Source: DASXIF01 sp036498145
GTDB taxonomy: Bacteria > Actinomycetota > Actinomycetes > Mycobacteriales > Jatrophihabitantaceae
Length of the DNA: 64,000 bases
Reading direction: 5' to 3'
Assembly: GCA_963708625.1 (NCBI GenBank)
Contig: CAVPSV010000004.1
Coordinates: forward strand, 124,001-188,000
Shown here: positions 1 to 7,770 of the stretch, in pieces
Layout of the letters: every line of letters begins with the position of its first letter
How positions within the stretch are numbered: position 1 is the stretch's first letter
Translations under genes and position numbers: made by a program
Notes under the pieces: generated by a model
Seen by the model: the letters and a program-made list of their open reading frames with translations, nothing else
Told to the model about the DNA's origin: nothing
The model's database searches: none

Positions 1-2461
1 TATAGGCAGCGTTGAGGGCGGCGTCACGATTGGCGAGTTCGACGTCCAACACAGCGTCGTTTGACAGATCCGACGCGGCGTCGCTGTCCACCGGCTGTCC
101 AGAGCTCCCCGGCGAAGGTTGCTGTCCGCCTTCCGGTGCCGGTCCAGAAATTGGCGAACCCGCTGGGTCGGTACCTGACGGTGGACTCGATGACGGCGGT
201 GTATCAGGCGACCCGTTCGGCATCCGTTCGGTCACCGGGTCATTGAGCTGGTCCGCGATGACGCCGGCTGCCTCGTCGGCGTGCGGGCCGCCGGCGATCA
301 TCGCCTGCTCGCCTCCACCGCGGTTAAGCACCTCTGTGTCGATACCTCGGTTGCCGAGTGCGTCGGCAACGTTGCTCGGAAGTTGATCCAACCGCGCAGA
401 CCCACCATCGACGTCCAGGTTCAGGCCGTTCACGTTGCTGGCTAGGCCGTCGCCAGCCGTCTGTTCGGCGCGGCCGCCCCAGTCCTTCGGACCGCTGAGG
501 TCGGATACGTCATGCTCCAGCGGCGTAGTGGAGGGTGAGACTGCCGAAGCGTCGGTAGCGGGCGGAGCGGCCTGCCATTCGCCGCTCTGCGCGAGTGGAT
601 CGACTCCCTCCGTCGCAGCGTCGTCGTCCCCCGGCCCCCCAACGTTCGGCTCGGTGTTCGCCTCAGCGTTGGCGGCAGAAGTGGCGGAGGTGTCGACGGA
701 GGTCGCCGGCGGGATTGCTCCACCGGGCGGGGCAGCCTGCCATTCGCCGCTCTGCGCGAGCGGGTCCACGTCGGGTTCGACGGATTCCGATGGGGCCGCC
801 CCGTTGCCGTCCGCGGGTGCGTTGCTCCCGGACGGCTCGGGTGCGGGGGCGTCGCTGGGTGGCGGCGCGTTGTTGTCGTCGGCGGGTGCGCGATCGAGTT
901 GTTCCGGCGCGGGACCGTCACTGGGCGAGGGCGCGTTGTTGTCGCCGGCAGGTGCCCGGTCGAGGTTTTCCCATCCTTGCTGGTCACCGGCGAAGTCCGG
1001 CAGGTCAGCGGCGCGCCGGTCCGCGGCTGGGGTCGCGGCGTAGACGTCGGCGGCGAGCTTGTCGACCGCGGCCGCCATCCGATTCTGCGCCACGTCGAGC
1101 TGTGCGCGCGCCTCAGCCACGGCGGCGTCGCGCCCGGCGCCTTCCGGGAGCGCCCGAGCGTCACTCAACGCGGCGACGGCAGCTTGCCGATCAGCCTGAG
1201 CCGCGGCGACGTCGCGGACGGCGGCGTTCGTCATCACGTCTTTCTGCGCTGCCGCGGTGCCGGATGCCGTCGCCCCCGGACCGAGGGCGGCGCGCTCGGC
1301 CGGATCGAACAGTTGACCGGCACGCGGCGTCTGCATGTAGTCGTGAATGTCGGCGGCGACGGAGCGGGACACCTCGCCGCGGACGGAGCTCTGCAAGGTC
1401 TCGTGCTGTGCCAACTGCTGCGTCTTGTCCGCGATTGCCGCGTCGCGCGCCAAGGACGCTGGCTGGCTACGCAGATCGTTTATCTCCCGGCCGATCTGGT
1501 TGCTGCGGACCTGACTGGCCGCCCTCGCGTCGCTCAGATCCGAATAGCGTTCGGTCGACAGCTTGTTCGGATCACTCGCGGTCGCTGCCGACCCGGGCTG
1601 GCCGGGCGCCGGTGTCGGCGCCGGGCCGGGCGCGGGCTGAGTCGCAGCCAGAGCATCCACACCCGGTGCCGGCTGAGTCGCAGCCAGAGCATCCACACCC
1701 GGTGCCGGCTGAGTCGCAGCCAGAGCATCCACACCCGGTGCCGGCCGAGTCGCGGCCAACGCATCGACACCAGGCAGGGTTGCCGCTTGGGCAGCATCCG
1801 GGAGCGTTGCCGGCAGCGCGGGAGAGTCCGCCGGCGTTACCCCTGACCCGTCCGGCGTCGGCGCCGCAGCTGCCGCCGACTCCGGAGCGACTACCGGCAC
1901 CGTGTCCGCATTGGCCAGCGCGGGGCCCGTGCCGTTCGACGGACCCCAGTCGAGCTCGTACCCCGCGGTGCCCTTGTTCGGGTCGTATCCGGCCACAGAG
2001 TCCGCCGGGGACGAATCCGGTGGACCGTAGTCCCCAATGGTTTCACCGGCCGGCGCACCCCAGTCGACCCCGTAGCCCGCCGTGCCCGCGCCCGGCGTGG
2101 GCTGGTCGAGCACGGCCGGTCGATACGCGGACTCGGCTGCCGAGGAGGTCTGCGCGTCATCGCCGGCCGCGCCGTTGTTTGACTCGGCAGCTGGCGCGAC
2201 TGCACCATCGCCGTCGCTCTGACGCGTGGCGTACACAGCTGCGCCAGTCGCCGCGGCCGTCGCGGCCGCACCACCAGCGACGACGTCGCCCGTAGCCGGG
2301 CCCTGGCTCGCCGCGTGCCCGCTCGACTCCGACGACACGTGTTCAGACGACGTCGTGCCAGACTCCGACTTCTCCCCGACCGGCCCGTCGTACCCGCGGC
2401 CGATGCTCGTCCTATCTCCGCCCATTTTGATCGCGCCCCCCTCGGCTGAACCGGCAGTCAT
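1..2461 (-). CDS. Large acidic Ala/Pro/Asp-rich repeat protein, 3' end outside window
   Basis: No family recognised. The frame opens at an ATG (2459-2461) and stays open for 820 codons to the window edge, so the C-terminus is missing. The protein is strongly acidic and rich in Ala, Pro, Ser, Gly and Asp. Visible internal repeats: a 12-residue unit APGVDALAATQP three times plus a degenerate copy; DPLAQSGEWQAAPP twice; LDRAPAxDNNAP twice; and a YGVDWGAP / YELDWGPS pair. A weak hydrophobic Ala/Gly stretch lies near residues 58-80, but there is no clear signal peptide. The middle (about residues 300-470) is Ala/Gln/Arg-rich and looks helical or coiled-coil. It follows three tiny genes after 74 bp on the same strand and is the last visible gene of the operon headed by the PASTA protein and ATPase. 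A structural or scaffold role is inference only. Confidence 0.8.
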   Translation of the reverse strand, partial: MTAGSAEGGAIKMGGDRTSIGRGYDGPVGEKSESGTTSSEHVSSESSGHAASQGPATGDVVAGGAAATAAATGAAVYATRQSDGDGAVAPAAESNNGAAGDDAQTSSAAESAYRPAVLDQPTPGAGTAGYGVDWGAPAGETIGDYGPPDSSPADSVAGYDPNKGTAGYELDWGPSNGTGPALANADTVPVVAPESAAAAAPTPDGSGVTPADSPALPATLPDAAQAATLPGVDALAATRPAPGVDALAATQPAPGVDALAATQPAPGVDALAATQPAPGPAPTPAPGQPGSAATASDPNKLSTERYSDLSDARAASQVRSNQIGREINDLRSQPASLARDAAIADKTQQLAQHETLQSSVRGEVSRSVAADIHDYMQTPRAGQLFDPAERAALGPGATASGTAAAQKDVMTNAAVRDVAAAQADRQAAVAALSDARALPEGAGRDAAVAEARAQLDVAQNRMAAAVDKLAADVYAATPAADRRAADLPDFAGDQQGWENLDRAPAGDNNAPSPSDGPAPEQLDRAPADDNNAPPPSDAPAPEPSGSNAPADGNGAAPSESVEPDVDPLAQSGEWQAAPPGGAIPPATSVDTSATSAANAEANTEPNVGGPGDDDAATEGVDPLAQSGEWQAAPPATDASAVSPSTTPLEHDVSDLSGPKDWGGRAEQTAGDGLASNVNGLNLDVDGGSARLDQLPSNVADALGNRGIDTEVLNRGGGEQAMIAGGPHADEAAGVIADQLNDPVTERMPNGSPDTPPSSSPPSGTDPAGSPISGPAPEGGQQPSPGSSGQPVDSDAASDLSNDAVLDVELANRDAALNAAY
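571..760 (-). repeat. Pair of perfect 25-nt direct repeats inside the acidic protein gene
   Basis: The 25 bases at 571-595 recur exactly at 736-760. On the minus strand they encode the core of DPLAQSGEWQAAPP. The flanks have diverged, so this is an older duplication than the 36-nt array downstream. Confidence 0.85.
1635..1742 (-). repeat. Three identical 36-nt tandem units coding for a 12-residue repeat
   Basis: Units at 1635-1670, 1671-1706 and 1707-1742 are identical at the nucleotide level and adjacent. A fourth, degenerate unit covers about 1743-1772. On the minus strand each encodes APGVDALAATQP in frame. Identity at third codon positions points to recent slippage or recombination. Confidence 0.92.
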
Positions 2462-2535
2462 TGATTAACATGGGCAGTTTTCGGATCTACCGTCACACCG
2501 CCGTGGAGCGGATCGCGCCCAGTGACACCCTGCGG

Positions 2536-2817
2536 TTAGTGATGCTCCTCATGGCCTCCACCGTCACCACCATCACGACTGTCGCCTCCGTTCGATCCCA
2601 CGTTCCCGTGGTCGTTGCGTTGCGCCTGATCTGAGCCACCAGAATCGTCATTGTCGTGATCGTCGTCGTCGTCGTGATCGTCGTCGTCGTCGTGATCGTT
2701 GTCGTCGTCGTGATCGTGATCGTGAAGATGTGGATCGGGCCGGTTGTCAATGACCAGCGGCGGTTCAGGTGGGGCTTCCTTTACGGAGTGCCGCCCCGCA
2801 GCCCACTCGAAGGTCAT
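2536..2817 (-). CDS. Small His/Asp-rich protein
   Basis: 93 residues, no known family. The N-terminal 25 residues are ordinary; residues about 29-56 are an almost pure His/Asp tract (units such as HDDDDD), followed by a Gly/Asp-rich tail ending in HEEHH. The segment DQAQRNDHGN near residue 64 matches DQGHRNDRGD and DPSQRNDRGD in the two genes upstream, so the three small proteins share a motif. The ATG (2815-2817) overlaps the upstream TGA (2814-2816) as ATGA, which supports translation. The His/Asp tract could bind divalent metal (inference). The tract rests on a simple DNA repeat and may vary in length. Confidence 0.65.
   Translation of the reverse strand: MTFEWAAGRHSVKEAPPEPPLVIDNRPDPHLHDHDHDDDNDHDDDDDHDDDDDHDNDDSGGSDQAQRNDHGNVGSNGGDSRDGGDGGGHEEHH
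2651..2724 (-). repeat. Low-complexity (GTCGTCGTC/GTGATC) repeat encoding the His/Asp tract
   Basis: A run of GTC and GTGATC units about 15 nt long, repeated roughly five times. On the minus strand it reads as alternating HD and DDDD codons. The plus strand gives a meaningless poly-Val/Ile frame. Confidence 0.85.
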
Positions 2818-3023
2818 TGCAGCCCCGCCTCAGCCATCGTGCGGGCGAGGATGCGGCGGACAGTCCGGGGAGCTTTGCCATAGTCCTCGGAGAACGTCGG
2901 TGAAGCGTCGCCAGCTGACTGGTCGTTGTTCCCCCGGCCGCCGTCGTCGCGGTTGCCGGCAGAGACGTCACCGCGGTCGTTGCGATGGCCTTGGTCCGCG
3001 CCGCCGCTTTGTTCGCGCCTCAT
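2814..3023 (-). CDS. Small protein carrying a copy of the ATPase C-terminal tail
   Basis: 69 residues. The N-terminal half contains DQGHRNDRGD, the motif shared with both neighbouring small proteins. The C-terminal 25 residues (EDYGKAPRTVRRILARTMAEAGLQ-like) match the last residues of the large ATPase upstream (EDYRKVPRTVRRILARTFTEAGME-like) at about 19 positions. The ATG (3021-3023) overlaps the preceding TGA (3020-3022) as ATGA, and its own TGA overlaps the next ATG the same way. The shared basic helix suggests that the small protein and the ATPase tail dock on the same partner or surface (inference). No database family recognised. Confidence 0.68.
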   Translation of the reverse strand: MRREQSGGADQGHRNDRGDVSAGNRDDGGRGNNDQSAGDASPTFSEDYGKAPRTVRRILARTMAEAGLQ

Positions 3024-3322
3024 ACGTCCGGCTCGCTAGGTAGCTCGGGGGGTGGCATTGGGGGCGGTTCCGGATCCGGCTGGCTCACGATTGGCTCATG
3101 CGGCGGTGGTTGATCGAACATTTTGGCGAAGTTACCCACACCGTCGACAGTCGCCCGTTTAACGAGATCGCCGCGGTCGTTGCGCTGGCTGGGATCAGTG
3201 CCTCCTGCGTCGTTGTTCGAGTTCTCCGATGACGGTCCGGTGTCGGACTTGGGAGCGCCGCCTCCTTCTAAGAAGAGGCCGAGGCGCTGTGCCAGCGAAT
3301 AGGCGCTGCCTGGATTCGTCAC
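3020..3322 (-). CDS. Small Pro-rich hypothetical protein in the ATPase operon
   Basis: 100 residues from the GTG at 3320-3322, which overlaps the ATPase stop (3319-3321) as GTGA; an upstream in-frame start exists but would lie inside the ATPase gene. Contains a short amphipathic segment (YSLAQRLGLFLEGGG), then DPSQRNDRGD (about residues 42-51, the motif shared with the next two genes), and a proline-rich acidic tail (PPPMPPPELPSEPD). No signal peptide or membrane segment. Function unknown; the tight overlap with its neighbours argues that it is translated with the ATPase. Confidence 0.65.
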   Translation of the reverse strand: MTNPGSAYSLAQRLGLFLEGGGAPKSDTGPSSENSNNDAGGTDPSQRNDRGDLVKRATVDGVGNFAKMFDQPPPHEPIVSQPDPEPPPMPPPELPSEPDV

Positions 3323-6300
3323 TCCATTCCCGCTTCGGTGAACGTGCGGGCGAGGATGCGGCGAACGGTGCGCGGGACTTTGCGGTAGTCCTCGGCGAGC
3401 ATTTGCTGTTCGAAGCACATGCATGCTTGGCGGGCGGATTTGAGAATCACCGGCAGCAGCTCGGGCGGGGTGACTTCGTCGGGGAATTCGATGAGCTCGT
3501 AGGCGGCGTCCTGGCAGACCTCCCAGGTGGCCTTCTGGCCTGCACCGGCTTTGGCATCGGTGGCGTCAGCGTCGCGCCATGTCCGCCGATAGCGGCCAGA
3601 GGTGACTAGGTCGGCCACGGCGGATCGATACCGGCACTCGCCCTCGGACCCGCAGACCGTGGAACACACCGGATAGGGATCGAAGTCGCGGCGGTGTAAC
3701 CGTGCCGCCAGCGCGGTGAACACAACGCGGCTCGGGTCGGTTGCGTCGGAGCCGTGGAGCTTGCCGAGCAGAACGTCGCGCACCGCGGCCGTATAAGCGT
3801 CGGTGTCGATGAACGTCCAGCCGCCTTGCACGCCGCGGTGACGGGCGAACCAGTCGGCGCCGTGGCCGGCGAACGCCTGTAGCAGTGCGTGTTCGGTGAT
3901 GCCGGGTTCGCGGCGGGCGTTCAGGGTGTTGACGAGGTCTTCCCAGAGCCGATCCAACGCGGACGGGTCGGTCGCAGTCGAGAGCAGGGTGCGCGCCAGG
4001 ATGCGTTGGACGTAGGTGTCTTCGGCGAGGCGACGCGCGGCGGCGCAGGCGGCCGGATCGTCCGCACAGGTCTGCGCGCAGCTGGGAATCGGCCAGAACA
4101 GCCCGGTCGAGCGAGCAGCGGCCGACCATGCCGCCATCCGCTCCGCGACCTCGGTATGCGTCGGCGGCACGGGTGAGAGCGGATCCTTGGCGAGCGGGAT
4201 GCGCACCAGCACCGGTGTGTCGTCGCCGCTGCTGAACACCGCTGCTTCGCCGACCGCGAGCGTGGTGAGCGCTCGCGCTTGTTCCTCGTCCATGGCCATG
4301 GCGCCGGCGAGGGCGAACCGGTCGTCGTTGGCGACGATGCGGTGCGCGATCTTGAGGTCGGTGTTCTTCACGACGTCGGGTGCGAGTCGAACGGGTACTT
4401 GGTCGGCGATGATGACACCCTGGCCGTAGGCGCGGATCTCCGACAGCAGGTTGGAGAACACCTCGACGGCCTGGCCGCGCGGATCGGCGTAGCCCTCCGT
4501 CATTCGTCCGACATTGGCGAGCAGCCAATGCGCCTCTTCGATGACGAGTAGGTGCTGCAGGCTCGGCCGTTGGCCAGCCGCGCGCCGGTACTCGACGAGC
4601 CGGATGAGCAGCAGTGCGGTGAGGAACGCCTTGTCCCCGTCGTCGCCCATCGCTTCGAGTTCGATGACTGCCGGTGCGGCGAGCAGGTCCTCGATCGGCA
4701 TGGACAGGCCCACGTCGAACATCGATCCCTTGCCGCCCGCGCGCAATGCTTCGAGCCTGGTGACCAGCGCGGCACGCAGGTCGCCGGCGACGCGGTCCTC
4801 GTAGCCGAGGGAGGGAATGACGTCGTTGACCTTGACGATCAGGTCGGTGAGTCGGGGCCACGCGTCGGCGGTCGTCGCACCGGAGCCGATGCGTGTGTTG
4901 ATGTTCGTGCGCAGATCCCAGCCGCGGTCGACGTAGATCTGGTGCAAGCAGCGCTCCAGAATCTGCGGCAGCGGCGTCCACATGCCGAAGCTGGCGGCGA
5001 ACGCGGCGCGCAGCAGGTCGAGGTGTTCACTGACCGTCACCCCGTCCGGTACCTCGAACGGATTGATCAGCAGCGGTGACACTGTGTCCCGGCCGGCGGT
5101 GAACGCCCGGACCCGCGGTCCCAGGTGCGGATGGCGCAGCAGCGCCCGGTATTCGGTCTTCGCCGGTTCGATCACCAGGAACGGGACGTTGACATCGTCG
5201 GCGGCGCTGAGCAGCGAGAAGATCGTGTTGGTCTTACCGGAGCCGGTGAGGCCGGCGACGAGAACGTGGCGGGTCAATGCGTCCAGCGTCAGGCGGTAGT
5301 CGGTGCCGGTTGCTTTCTTGTTGTGCAGCACAGCTCCGAGCGCGATGCCGTCCCGGTCGAGCGCGCTGGGGCGGACCGAGTCGAACCGGGGTGCCGTGTC
5401 GACGGAAAAGCCCGGCGTCTCGGTCTCCGGCAGATGGACGTACTGGGCCAGCTGAGCCGAGGTGAGAAGCGTCTGCGCCTCGAACGGGCGCCGGTACAGG
5501 CCCGCACCGGCTTGTTCGGTCGGTTCGGCATAGGCCCACGTCCGCGCGAGCTCACCGGCCTGCGGCGCGTCGAACACACGAACCGGCTCGGGCAGTGACT
5601 CCGGCCCGGAGAACACCGAGCGCCACGCGGCGGCCAGCCGCGGGTAGGAGTCGCCGTCGCCGAGCAGGTAGACGGCCGTGCGCCAGCCGCCGGTGGCCAA
5701 GGCTTCGCTGAGCGAGGCGAGCTGGCGGCGCAGCAAGCCGTCGTAGGTCTCCAGCAGTGGGCTCGGCGACCCTTCGAGCTTGCCGGCGGTGGACACGGAA
5801 CGGATCTCGTTGAGCACGCCCTGCCGCTGGTCAGCGAGCGCATGCTCGCCAACCGGATAGGCCAGCACCAGCGCGCAGTAATCCGCTCCGCTCATGGACC
5901 GGATGATCCGATCCCACGGCGCCGCCGCATCCACCGACGACTGCTCGTGCGCCATCGGTGCGGGCGTGCCGAGCACATACCCGGACAGCGGCCAGTCGCC
6001 GCCGATCCAGGTCGCCATCTCGGCGTCGACGACCGGGTACAGGCTGCGCAGCACCGATAGGGCGACATCACGGCGGCGATCGTCATTACCTGGCTGGCTC
6101 TCCCGCAGCGACCAAGCACCAAGCGTGACCTGGACACCGTCGGGCTTGCCGCGCACGGCGAACGCGACCGGGATCCGGTGCCCGTAGAGCCCGGTGAGTA
6201 GTTGCGCGGTGGGCGGGACCTCGGCCGCTCGGCTGTACTTCTCGGTGCGCCCGATGCCGGCGATCCGCAACAGCCGCCGGGCCGACTCCGGTCCGGCCAC

Positions 6301-6381
6301 CGTCGAGCCGGTGCTGAGATCCGGCGCGGCACCGAATCGCTGCAGGTAGTCGATGTTGGCGGTGTTGACGGCCGCGGTCAT
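3319..6381 (-). CDS. HerA/FtsK-type P-loop ATPase, 1020 aa
   Basis: A large ATPase of the HerA/VirB4/FtsK class. Walker A is VAGLTGSGKTN (about residue 377). Walker B is LLVIEEAHWLL (about residue 612), with the Glu-Glu typical of this class. The N-terminal 340 residues have no motif that I know. The C-terminal part has a small Cys cluster (CSTVCGSEGEC; earlier CAQTCADDPAAC) that could bind metal, and ends in a basic helix copied in a small gene downstream. The ATG (6379-6381) overlaps the TGA of the PASTA-protein gene, so the longer frame starting further upstream is rejected. HerA-type ATPases move DNA or protein through a central pore, often with a nuclease (NurA) or membrane partner. No NurA is visible here; the coupled membrane protein is the likely partner (inference). 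Confidence 0.88.
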   Translation of the reverse strand: MTAAVNTANIDYLQRFGAAPDLSTGSTVAGPESARRLLRIAGIGRTEKYSRAAEVPPTAQLLTGLYGHRIPVAFAVRGKPDGVQVTLGAWSLRESQPGNDDRRRDVALSVLRSLYPVVDAEMATWIGGDWPLSGYVLGTPAPMAHEQSSVDAAAPWDRIIRSMSGADYCALVLAYPVGEHALADQRQGVLNEIRSVSTAGKLEGSPSPLLETYDGLLRRQLASLSEALATGGWRTAVYLLGDGDSYPRLAAAWRSVFSGPESLPEPVRVFDAPQAGELARTWAYAEPTEQAGAGLYRRPFEAQTLLTSAQLAQYVHLPETETPGFSVDTAPRFDSVRPSALDRDGIALGAVLHNKKATGTDYRLTLDALTRHVLVAGLTGSGKTNTIFSLLSAADDVNVPFLVIEPAKTEYRALLRHPHLGPRVRAFTAGRDTVSPLLINPFEVPDGVTVSEHLDLLRAAFAASFGMWTPLPQILERCLHQIYVDRGWDLRTNINTRIGSGATTADAWPRLTDLIVKVNDVIPSLGYEDRVAGDLRAALVTRLEALRAGGKGSMFDVGLSMPIEDLLAAPAVIELEAMGDDGDKAFLTALLLIRLVEYRRAAGQRPSLQHLLVIEEAHWLLANVGRMTEGYADPRGQAVEVFSNLLSEIRAYGQGVIIADQVPVRLAPDVVKNTDLKIAHRIVANDDRFALAGAMAMDEEQARALTTLAVGEAAVFSSGDDTPVLVRIPLAKDPLSPVPPTHTEVAERMAAWSAAARSTGLFWPIPSCAQTCADDPAACAAARRLAEDTYVQRILARTLLSTATDPSALDRLWEDLVNTLNARREPGITEHALLQAFAGHGADWFARHRGVQGGWTFIDTDAYTAAVRDVLLGKLHGSDATDPSRVVFTALAARLHRRDFDPYPVCSTVCGSEGECRYRSAVADLVTSGRYRRTWRDADATDAKAGAGQKATWEVCQDAAYELIEFPDEVTPPELLPVILKSARQACMCFEQQMLAEDYRKVPRTVRRILARTFTEAGME

Positions 6382-7313
6382 GGCGAGGTCGACAGTGCGG
6401 GGACTGACGGCGGTGAGACGACGCCCCCGCCCAGGGTCGGCAAGGACGGCTTCGTCAGCGACGGAGGAGTGAGCGACGGCGTGCCGGACGTCGCGCCAAA
6501 TCCGGGCAGGTTGCCCGAGGACAGCATGATGGTGACTGTCGAGTGCGGCGCGACGCGCGTCCCCGCCACGGGATTCGTGCTGACCACACTGCCCGCCGGC
6601 ACGGTGCTGGACGACGCGATGGTGGTGGCCGCATCCAGGCCGTCGCTGGACAGTTGCTCTGTTGCAACCTCGACGCCTTCGCCGACGAGGTTCGGCACGG
6701 CAACCTTGCCGTCGGAACCCGTACTGACCTTGTCCACCGCAGGGAGCTTCGGGGGGTTGGAGCCGCCGAAGGATTGACTCAGGATGACGACGAAAAGGAT
6801 GACGAAAACGGTGAGGCCGGCGCCGACGAGGATGAACAACCCGCGATGCTCGGTCCACAGGGTGGCCAGGCTCATGCGTTTGGACTCGGCGCCAGTGGTC
6901 AGGCTGCGAATGCGATCGGCATTGATGACGTTGTTCTTCCAGGTGCCTTCGACCTCAACCTCGTCGCCGCTGGTGACCACGCCGCCCATGGAGCGGAACC
7001 TGACCGCGACCGGCGCGAGGCGGTTGCCCGCCTCGTCGTAACGCTCCAGCCGGAAGGAGATCACTGACCTGTTGTTGGCGCTGTCGCGGAAGCGGTCGAT
7101 GCCCTCGACCCGGCCACGGACGACGACCTTGCCGGATGCGGGTAGCGACGACTGGGCCGACGATGCTGCTGCCGTTGTCGCTGCTGCTGCTGTTGCCGAC
7201 GGCGTCACCGGCGGGGGTGCGGCTGCGGGTGAGCCCGCCGCTACGGGTCGCGTTTCGTATTCGTCGTCGGACCGTAGATAGGTGGCGGGCGGCGGCTCGG
7301 TCGGTTCGGTCAA
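6378..7313 (-). CDS. Single-pass membrane protein: OB-like domain, TM helix, PASTA domain
   Basis: 311 residues. Order: Pro/Ala-rich linker (1-60); a compact beta-rich domain (about 62-138, with VVVRGRVEGI and GDEVEVEGTW, resembling an OB fold); one TM helix (about 158-180); a PASTA-like domain (about 205-266: VPNLVGEGVEVATEQLSSDGL, then TVPAGSVVSTNP); and a Pro/Ser-rich tail. PASTA domains normally lie outside the cell and bind muropeptides or mediate contacts, which would put the OB-like part in the cytoplasm beside the ATPase. The start is TTG (7311-7313), supported by GGGAGG 5 nt upstream. First gene of the operon, coupled to the ATPase by ATGA. No kinase domain is present, unlike PknB-type PASTA proteins. 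Confidence 0.85.
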   Translation of the reverse strand: MTEPTEPPPATYLRSDDEYETRPVAAGSPAAAPPPVTPSATAAAATTAAASSAQSSLPASGKVVVRGRVEGIDRFRDSANNRSVISFRLERYDEAGNRLAPVAVRFRSMGGVVTSGDEVEVEGTWKNNVINADRIRSLTTGAESKRMSLATLWTEHRGLFILVGAGLTVFVILFVVILSQSFGGSNPPKLPAVDKVSTGSDGKVAVPNLVGEGVEVATEQLSSDGLDAATTIASSSTVPAGSVVSTNPVAGTRVAPHSTVTIMLSSGNLPGFGATSGTPSLTPPSLTKPSLPTLGGGVVSPPSVPALSTSP

Positions 7314-7770
7314 CGGTGCCTCCCGCGGTGCGAAGGACGATGTGCAGGCTCAACGCCAGCACCGTCGCTCGGTGTGCTCGACGAGCAGGCCGCGATCAAC
7401 ACGGCGATATCTCAGACAGAAACGGCCGCCGGATTGCCGCGACATGCCTGCGCACCATGCCTGCCCTCCCAGCCGGCCAGCCGCGGACGAGCACCTGGCA
7501 CCCGCGAATGGGCGCCAGTATCCCGCCAAGATCGTCGGCCATCCAGTCGAATCTCCACACCGTCGATTAACGGGAAATAACACACGGACGCGACGGCTGA
7601 CGGCGAATAGGAAATCGGTTGAGAGATGCCTGAGAACCACGCCATACAGCGCGCTCACGTGCGCGATCGGGATGCCCCTCTCCATGGTCGCCAGATGGCC
7701 ACACAGTCGCAGCGAAGCTCCGGAATTCGCCGTGATCAGTCGGGACGCTAGCGCTGTCGGCCGGGGTGAG
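7314..7770. other. Intergenic leader of the ATPase operon
   Basis: 457 bp between the end of the cysteine-cluster gene and the start of the PASTA gene. It has no convincing gene. It contains the Shine-Dalgarno site for the TTG start and a less GC-rich stretch around 7560-7625 where an operon promoter would be expected. I cannot assign -10/-35 boxes. Confidence 0.5.

Noticed and set aside
1635..1742. 36-nt repeats as a CRISPR array
   Set aside because: Units are directly adjacent with no spacers and form an in-frame protein repeat; no cas genes.
595..2295. Long plus-strand frame opposite the acidic protein
   Set aside because: Arg-rich shadow translation of the GC-rich repeats; the minus-strand frame has coherent repeats, a sensible composition and operon context.
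2656..2883. Plus-strand poly-Val/Ile ORF
   Set aside because: Mirror of the His/Asp-coding repeat; no ribosome site or family.
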